This document shows, piece after piece, positions 7,101-10,493 of a stretch of DNA of 10,493 nucleotides; position 1 is the first letter of the stretch; every line of letters begins with the position of its first letter. Both the position numbers and the translations under genes were made by a program. This stretch comes from Pseudomonadota bacterium (GTDB taxonomy: Bacteria; Myxococcota; Myxococcia; Myxococcales; Anaeromyxobacteraceae). The stretch spans positions 1 through 10,493 of the forward strand of contig JAEZXM010000351.1 in the NCBI GenBank assembly GCA_023419875.1. Reading direction: 5' to 3'. The notes under the pieces are model-generated. The model worked only from the letters and a program-made list of their open reading frames with translations. It was not told the DNA's origin and ran no database searches.

Positions 7101-8495
7101 CCGGAGTGGTCGCAGCAGGTGAACACCGCCTCGGCCGATCCGGTCAGCGACTACAACGTCGCCTACACCCTGCACTTCTACGCCGGCACGCACGGGCAGT
7201 GGCTGCGCGACCGGGCCACGCAGGTGCTGAACAACGGCCACGCCATCATGGTCACCGAGTGGGGCACCGTGAACGCGGACGGAGACGGCGGCGTCAACAC
7301 CTCCGAGTCGCAGGCCTGGGCCAACTGGATGGACCAGAACCTCGTCAGCTCCTGCAACTGGTCGCTGCACGACAAGCTGGAGGGCGCCTCCGCCCTCGTC
7401 GCGGGCGCCAGCTCCACGGGCCCGTGGGCGGCTAGCGACCTCACGTCGTCGGGCACTTGGGTGAAGGCGTACATCGGCGCCGGCCAGCCGCAGACCTTCG
7501 CGCTCAGCGTCTCGAAGTCGGGCACGGGGACGGGCACGGTCACGTCGAACACCGGCGGGATCAACTGCGGCTCGACCTGCAGCGCGAACTACAACTCGGG
7601 CACCGTGGTCACCCTGACCGCGGCGGCCGCCTCCGGCTCGACCTTCGGCGGCTGGAGCGGTGCGTGCTCCGGCACCGGGACGACCTGCACGGTCACCATG
7701 TCCCAGGCCCGCACCGTGAACGCCCAGTTCAACGGCCCGAGCGGCTTCACGCTCACCGTGACGAAGGCAGGCACGGGGACGGGCACGGTCACGTCGAACA
7801 CCGGCGGGATCAACTGCGGCTCGACGTGCAGTGCGACGTACACGAGCGGCACCGTGGTCACCCTGACCCGGACGAACGGCTCCGGCTCGACGTTCGGCGG
7901 GTGGAGCGGCGCCTGCTCCGGCACGGGGACCACCTGCACGGTCACCATGTCCCAGGCGCGCACCGTGACGGCGACGTTCAACGGCCCGAGCGGCTTCACG
8001 CTCACCGTGACGAAGGCAGGCACGGGGACGGGCACGGTCACGTCGAACACCGGCGGGATCAACTGCGGCTCGACGTGCAGCGCGACGTACACGAGCGGCA
8101 CCGTGGTCACCCTGACCGCGGCCCCGACCAGCCCGTCGACGTTCGGCGGCTGGAGCGGCGGCGGGTGCTCCGGCACGGGGACGACCTGCGTCGTCACCAT
8201 GTCGGCGGCCCAGACCGTCACCGCGACGTTCAACCCCGGCGGCTCGACCCCGTGCTCGAACCCGATCACGTTCAGCGGGAACACCGGCAACTTCAACACC
8301 ACCGGTGCGGTCTGCTACAAGACCACCGCGGCCACGATCAACGGCTGGGGCTGCTACAACTTCGACGGCCGTACGCTCACGGTCGGTGGAGAAGCTCGGT
8401 CCTGCGGGCAGATGGGTCTGACGCGCTCGGCCGACGGCTACTACTTCTCGGTCTCCGCGGGCTCGGTCCCGTGGGCCGGGATCTACTACTGGTAG
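4185..8495 (+). CDS. Secreted bifunctional cellulase GH6-FnIII-repeats-GH5-repeats-C-terminal domain
   Basis: 1436 residues. A Sec signal peptide (cleavage likely ASA|Q, 22/23) leads to a GH6 domain (about 25-440): YDLPGRDC with Asp108, VVEPDSLP with the proton-donor Asp157 (matching Trichoderma Cel6A Asp175 and Asp221), YIDAGHSGWLGW, DWNPYV, HDSSRNGWGG and WVKPPGESDG (Lys371, Glu375, Asp377). Its length favours a cellobiohydrolase rather than the shorter endo type. Next come an FnIII domain (446-541), repeats at 544, 626 and 709, and a GH5_2-type domain (797-1100) with DWHSHE (903-908), acid/base Glu938 in FNEP and nucleophile Glu1025 in VTEWG. Repeats start again at 1105, 1188 and 1271, then the four-Cys domain (1355-1436) ends in GIYYW. 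All catalytic residues are present in both modules. Cellobiohydrolase plus endoglucanase in one chain suggests intramolecular synergy on cellulose. The gene is divergent from the LacI-family gene behind four operators, and single-gene transcription ends at 8523-8560. Confidence 0.95.
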   Translation: MKLAKALFPLLAALALPGMASAQTKLDNPFVGATMYVNPNFTANANAEAAQQSDSTLAARMRLVGQQPQAVWMDRISAVPSLATHLDGTLAQGKNLFLGVVYDLPGRDCAALASNGELPGTAEGLARYKTEYIDEIAAIARQSKYANLRIVFVVEPDSLPNLVTNLSDPECGQMESLGIYAQGVQYAVNTLGAISNVYLYIDAGHSGWLGWPNNFDGWVNKMNTISSGFTRGKTAVHGFVDDTANTLPWKEPFISSGMTIGGQQIAQSKFYDWNPYVDEAGFSQAMYDRFRAAGWTQAAILHDSSRNGWGGTQRPTAASTSTVLDTFVNASKVDRRAHRGLWCNPLGAGIGELPQGAPADWPFVDAYVWVKPPGESDGASSDIPNDQGKRFDRMCDPTYTTQYGVLTGATPNAPLSGDWFSDQFVTLVRNIHPLPGSGPQCLGVPSGPTNLDSAQVSGSEIRLTWTAASNVPNCTTTYSVHRSTTNNFTPSSTTQVASGLPLTTTSYTVTGLTPNTTYFFLVQAVNELGAAGSNYEQNNTPNGYTLTVAKNGTGSGTVSGGGINCGTQCSLTTNPGVTLTLTAAAASGSSFTGWTGDCTSTSGVNCTMIMDRSKTATATFGGTGGNTLTVTKSGTGSGTVTSNTGGINCGSTCTATYTSGTTVTLTAAAASGSTFAGWSNGCTGTSATCTVSMTAARTVNAAFNGPRGFTLTVSKSGTGSGTVTSSTGGINCGSTCSATYTSGTAVTLTASAASGSTFQGWSGACTGTGSCVVTMTATRDVTASFSGPVGQGPVAQYGRLRRCPAPNGNRICDQNNVPRQFKGMSWFWSNTTWGAERFYNAQAVQNLYSTWNATIVRAAIGVHGGGGYVSGDSLTPADPSGNMARARALIDGAIAAGVYVIVDWHSHETHQAQAVQFFQTLASQYANTPNIIWEPFNEPTSQSWSGELKPYHTAVIQAIRAAGSQNLVVLGSPEWSQQVNTASADPVSDYNVAYTLHFYAGTHGQWLRDRATQVLNNGHAIMVTEWGTVNADGDGGVNTSESQAWANWMDQNLVSSCNWSLHDKLEGASALVAGASSTGPWAASDLTSSGTWVKAYIGAGQPQTFALSVSKSGTGTGTVTSNTGGINCGSTCSANYNSGTVVTLTAAAASGSTFGGWSGACSGTGTTCTVTMSQARTVNAQFNGPSGFTLTVTKAGTGTGTVTSNTGGINCGSTCSATYTSGTVVTLTRTNGSGSTFGGWSGACSGTGTTCTVTMSQARTVTATFNGPSGFTLTVTKAGTGTGTVTSNTGGINCGSTCSATYTSGTVVTLTAAPTSPSTFGGWSGGGCSGTGTTCVVTMSAAQTVTATFNPGGSTPCSNPITFSGNTGNFNTTGAVCYKTTAATINGWGCYNFDGRTLTVGGEARSCGQMGLTRSADGYYFSVSAGSVPWAGIYYW
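5814..6548 (+). repeat. First block of three divergent InlB-like repeats (between GH6/FnIII and GH5)
   Basis: Modules start at residues 544, 626 and 709, a period of 82-83 residues. The first is the most divergent: it lacks the TSNTG segment and has GDCTSTSGVNC in place of GACSGTGTC. The other two match the consensus with paired INCGSTC cysteines and STFxGWS. They probably act as a disulfide-stabilised linker or weak binding surface between the two catalytic domains. Confidence 0.85.
7497..8237 (+). repeat. Second block of three repeats, with near-identical 249-bp period DNA
   Basis: Modules start at residues 1105, 1188 and 1271, exactly 83 residues apart. At DNA level 7731-7868 and 7980-8117 are identical over 138 bp apart from one silent T/C difference (AGTGCG against AGCGCG), so recent tandem duplication or gene conversion is likely. 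The middle module has TRTNGSGS where its neighbours have TAAAASGS or TAAPTSPS. Confidence 0.9.
8247..8495 (+). other. C-terminal four-Cys domain, copy 2 (encoded)
   Basis: Residues 1355-1436 of the GH6-GH5 enzyme: PCSNPITF, TGNFNTTGAVC, INGWGCYNFDGRTLTVGG, RSCGQ, YYFSVSAGSVPWAGIYYW. This is the homologue of the end of the GH5 lipoprotein and of the relic at 2388. Conserved aromatics and two likely disulfides suit a small beta-sandwich carbohydrate-binding module, but that is inference. Confidence 0.7.
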
Positions 8496-8522
8496 CGAAC
8501 ACGGTCGTTCGTTGAGCAGTTC

Positions 8523-8560
8523 GGGCGGGGTGGCACTCCGGTGCCGCCCCGCCCTCTTTT
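8523..8560 (+). terminator. Rho-independent terminator of the GH6-GH5 gene
   Basis: A 14-bp stem (8523-8536 with 8541-8554, one G-U pair) with a TCCG loop is followed by TCTTTT. It lies 27 nt after the stop codon. Confidence 0.9.
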
Positions 8561-8616
8561 GTGTGCCCGCACCCATCGGTTTGCGACCGCGGCCCGGGGA
8601 GCGGTAGCGTCTCCGG

Positions 8617-8754
8617 ATGCTCGAACCGCTCCCCCCGGGCTGGGGGCGCCCGGTCGAGATCCTGGAAACGGACGCGAAGCGGGGCCAGCTCGATCCGGGG
8701 CTCCTCGGCGTCTTCGTGGAGGCAGGCGTGTGGCGTCCGGAGTCGCCGAGGTGA
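8617..8754 (+). pseudogene. Small ORF resembling the C-terminus of an HD-GYP domain protein
   Basis: 45 codons from ATG 8617 to TGA 8752-8754. The stretch VEILETDAKRGQLDPGLL followed by GVFVEAGVW resembles the last helix of HD-GYP cyclic-di-GMP phosphodiesterase domains (pattern: acidic helix, LDP, hydrophobic, VF). An in-frame TAG at 8605 cuts it off from anything upstream, and the cellulase terminator is just before it. The catalytic HD and GYP motifs are therefore absent. It overlaps the likely start of the glycosylase gene by 25 nt, so it could be a decayed gene end or a small leader frame translationally coupled to that gene. The resemblance is short and the assignment tentative. Confidence 0.3.
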
Positions 8755-9470
8755 ACGGACGGAAGCTCCCCAGGGAGTTCTACGCGCGCGACACGCGCAC
8801 CGTGGCGCGCGCGCTCCTCGGGAAGGTGCTCGTCCACCGCGACGGCGCGGTGCTCCGGGCCGCGCGCATCGTGGAGACGGAGGCCTACCACGGGCCACGA
8901 GACCTGGCCTCGCACGCGCGCTTCGGCCCCACCCGGCGCGCGGCCGTGATGTTCGGGCCGCCGGGGTTCGCGTACGTGTACCTCATCTACGGCCTCTCAC
9001 ATTGCGTGAATGCCGTGACCGGGCCCGAGGGCTTCCCGGCGGCGGTGCTCCTCCGCGCGGGAGAGCCGGTCGCGGCCTGCCTCCACTCGACCCGCGGGCC
9101 CGGCAACCTCTGCCGGGCGCTGGGGATCCGGCGCGAGCGGGACGACGGGCGCGATCTCACCGGCGACGACCTGTACCTGGTCGCCCCCGGCCCGCGCAGG
9201 CGTGAGCGGATCCTGTCCGGACCGCGCGTGAACGTCGCGCATGCGGGGCCCTGGGCCGAGCGCCGCTGGCGGTACGCGCTCGAGGGAAGTCCGTGGGTGA
9301 GCCGCCCGCAGCTGCTCGCGGGATCTACTCGAGGTCCATCTCCGGCGGCGGGGGCGGGGCGGGGTTCTGGGAGGGCGACGCCCCGGGGGGCGCCGAGTCC
9401 TCGCGGTAGAAGCGGCCGCGGAGCAGCTTCCCGTCGCGGCCGTCGAGCAGCACCTTCGCGCGATCGGTGA
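8730..9470 (+). CDS. 3-methyladenine DNA glycosylase (AAG/MPG family) with an unusual C-terminal tail
   Basis: Base-excision repair enzyme that flips out and removes alkylated purines such as 3-methyladenine. Family motifs are in order: LPREFYARDTRTVARALLGK, VETEAYHGPRD with catalytic Glu51 and Tyr53 (equivalent to human AAG Glu125 and Tyr127), ASHARFG, MFGPPGFAYVYLIYGLSHCVN, VLLRAGEP, TRGPGNLCRALGI, GPRVNV, and WRYALEGSPWVSRPQL. The start is GTG 8730 with GGAGG 7 nt upstream; GTG 8751 (GGAG 9 nt upstream) gives an N-terminus nearer the family norm. The core ends at about residue 195, the usual length. The frame then runs on for about 50 Arg/Gly/Pro-rich residues lying antisense to the convergent lipoprotein gene, so the tail is probably not ancestral. 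Confidence 0.9.
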   Translation: MASGVAEVNGRKLPREFYARDTRTVARALLGKVLVHRDGAVLRAARIVETEAYHGPRDLASHARFGPTRRAAVMFGPPGFAYVYLIYGLSHCVNAVTGPEGFPAAVLLRAGEPVAACLHSTRGPGNLCRALGIRRERDDGRDLTGDDLYLVAPGPRRRERILSGPRVNVAHAGPWAERRWRYALEGSPWVSRPQLLAGSTRGPSPAAGAGRGSGRATPRGAPSPRGRSGRGAASRRGRRAAPSRDR

Positions 9471-9711
9471 ACCCGACGAGGCTCAGGTGCCAGCGCCCTC
9501 TCTCGTCGAGCCGGGCCCGCCGCACGCGGTCGACGCGCAGCGCACGGTCCTGGCAGAGCCGGAACGCGATGTTCGCGGCCTCCTCCTGGGTGAGCAGCCT
9601 GCCCGCCTGCTGGGCGGGCGCCCCGACGGGCGCCACGAGCGCGTGCCGCTCGTAGGTCACGCAGCCCGAGAGGACGACGCCGAGCACCGCCCCGAGGACG
9701 AAGGGTCTCAT
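9325..9711 (-). CDS. Small putative lipoprotein of unknown function
   Basis: 128 residues. The N-terminus MRPFVLGAVLGVVLSGC is a clear lipoprotein signal with lipobox LSGC (Cys17). The mature part has a short helical stretch (LLTQEEAANIAFRLCQD), then alternating basic and hydrophobic residues that look like beta strands (VDRVRRARLDERGRWHLSLVG, VLLDGRDGKLLRGRFYRE). It ends in a disordered Pro-rich tail (PAPPPPPEMDLE). The strand pattern loosely recalls PepSY-like folds; I do not recognise the family. The gene is divergent from the RlmN-like gene with only 28 bp between start codons, and its 3' end overlaps the glycosylase frame by 146 bp. The lipobox and codon bias support it as real. Confidence 0.75.
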   Translation of the reverse strand: MRPFVLGAVLGVVLSGCVTYERHALVAPVGAPAQQAGRLLTQEEAANIAFRLCQDRALRVDRVRRARLDERGRWHLSLVGFTDRAKVLLDGRDGKLLRGRFYREDSAPPGASPSQNPAPPPPPEMDLE

Positions 9712-9739
9712 CCGTCCGAAGTTATGCTATTCCGCCGCC

Positions 9740-10493
9740 GTGCTCCACCTCTCCGGCCAGGACAGCCGCACGCTGGCGCGCAAGGCCGGGATCCCGGTCG
9801 AGGACGCGCGCCGGATCACGGGCGCGGTCATCGGCCGTCGGGGCGGGCTGCGCGACGCGCGCAACGTCCGGCGCGAGGTGCTGGACCGGGTCGCCGCGCT
9901 CGCCTCGCCCGGCGAGCTCCGGCGCATCGAGGCGGTGGACGCGAAGGACGGTTTCCGAAAGTACCTGTTCGCGCTCCCCGACGGCGCGCGGGTGGAGGCG
10001 GTGCGGATCCCGCTCCACGGCACGCACCACGTGGTCTGTCTCTCCTCCCAGGTGGGCTGCGGCCTGGCCTGCGACTTCTGCGCGACGGGACGGCTCGGAT
10101 TCACCCGCTCGCTCAAGAGCTGGGAGATGGTCGAGCAGCTCCTGCATGTCCGGGCGGACTCGACCCTGCCCGTCACCGGCGCGGTGTTCATGGGCCAGGG
10201 CGAGCCGTTCCTCAACTACGACGAGGTGATCGCGGCCGCGTACGCGCTGTGCGACCCCGCCGGAGCCCGGGTGGACGCGCGCCGGATCTCCATCTCCACC
10301 GCCGGGATCGTCCCGATGATGCGCCGCTACACCGCCGAGGGACACAAGTTCCGGCTCTGCGTCTCGCTCAACGCCGCCATCCCCTGGAAGCGCGCCGCCC
10401 TCATGCCGGTCGTGGAGCAGGGCTTCCCGCTCGACGAGCTCGTGGACGCGATCCGGGAGCACGCGGCCCGGGCCGGCCGGGTGACGATCGAGT
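9740..10493 (+). CDS. RlmN/Cfr-family radical SAM rRNA methyltransferase (partial, 3' end outside the window)
   Basis: 251 complete codons are visible. Proteins of this family methylate C2 (RlmN) or C8 (Cfr) of A2503 in 23S rRNA using a 4Fe-4S cluster and SAM. Seen here: CLSSQVGCGLACDFCATG, with cluster ligands Cys107, Cys111 and Cys114, plus Cys100 matching Escherichia coli RlmN Cys118. Downstream are GAVFMGQGEPFLNYDEV (SAM-binding GEP motif) and SISTAGIVPMM. The next motif is divergent: SLNAAIPWKRAALMPV, where canonical RlmN has SLHAPND. The second catalytic Cys (RlmN Cys355) would lie beyond the window. The start is GTG 9740, the only in-frame candidate nearby. It has no Shine-Dalgarno, but a TATGCTAT element lies 9-16 nt upstream, so the mRNA may be leaderless. 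I call it RlmN-like rather than RlmN because of the divergent motif. Confidence 0.88.
   Translation, partial: MLHLSGQDSRTLARKAGIPVEDARRITGAVIGRRGGLRDARNVRREVLDRVAALASPGELRRIEAVDAKDGFRKYLFALPDGARVEAVRIPLHGTHHVVCLSSQVGCGLACDFCATGRLGFTRSLKSWEMVEQLLHVRADSTLPVTGAVFMGQGEPFLNYDEVIAAAYALCDPAGARVDARRISISTAGIVPMMRRYTAEGHKFRLCVSLNAAIPWKRAALMPVVEQGFPLDELVDAIREHAARAGRVTIE

Noticed and set aside
5814..8237. CRISPR array or mobile-element repeats
   Set aside because: The repeats are about 249 bp, in frame, and encode protein modules with conserved Cys and Gly patterns.
4170..8915. A very long minus-strand open frame (1581 codons) opposite the GH6-GH5 gene
   Set aside because: It has no recognisable domain and is Arg/Gly/Ala/Val-rich, as expected for antisense of a GC-rich gene with repeats. 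The plus strand carries clear GH6 and GH5 catalytic motifs.
9722..10462. Minus-strand frames opposite the RlmN-like gene
   Set aside because: The plus strand carries the radical SAM CxxxCxxC motif and GEP motif in a frame that leaves the window. The minus-strand frames lack recognisable content.

Overview
The window is GC-rich with strong G/C third-position bias. It holds secreted, multimodular cellulases whose architecture is typical of soil myxobacteria (Myxococcota). The repeated GTGSGTVTSNTGG...INCGSTC modules and the codon usage would fit an Anaeromyxobacter-like organism. That taxonomic placement is inference; no marker gene settles it.

Layout. Positions 1-51 are the tail of an unidentified plus-strand gene. 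Positions 83-3660 are a minus-strand block: a GH5 lipoprotein cellulase (136-1929), an intergenic region with three LacI-type operators, an orphan terminator with a C-terminal cellulase relic (2329-2459) that has its own operator, and a LacI-family repressor (2623-3660). A 524-bp divergent control region with four more operators (3661-4184) leads to a very large plus-strand gene (4185-8495). That gene encodes a secreted 1436-residue enzyme: GH6, FnIII, three repeats, GH5, three repeats, C-terminal domain. It ends at a strong terminator. From about 8600 the content turns to housekeeping genes: a small ORF resembling an HD-GYP C-terminus, an AAG/MPG-type 3-methyladenine DNA glycosylase, a small lipoprotein on the opposite strand, and the start of an RlmN/Cfr-type radical SAM methyltransferase that runs off the window.

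How it works together (inference). The LacI-family protein probably senses a cellulose breakdown product. It would repress both cellulase genes, and probably itself, through copies of an imperfect palindrome approximating GCAAACGTTTGC. On induction the cell would make a free secreted GH6/GH5 enzyme, joining processive-type and endo-type cellulase in one chain, and a lipid-anchored GH5 endoglucanase. Both carry the same beta-rich repeats and the same C-terminal four-cysteine domain ending in an aromatic YYW, which may bind polysaccharide. A third copy of the domain end, with operator and terminator but no catalytic region, suggests that a third cellulase gene once lay between the GH5 gene and the repressor.

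The most interesting points are the compact local regulon with helically spaced operators, the relic third target, the unrecognised shared C-terminal domain, and the GH6-GH5 bifunctional architecture. No CRISPR array, tRNA, rRNA, insertion sequence or attachment site was seen.
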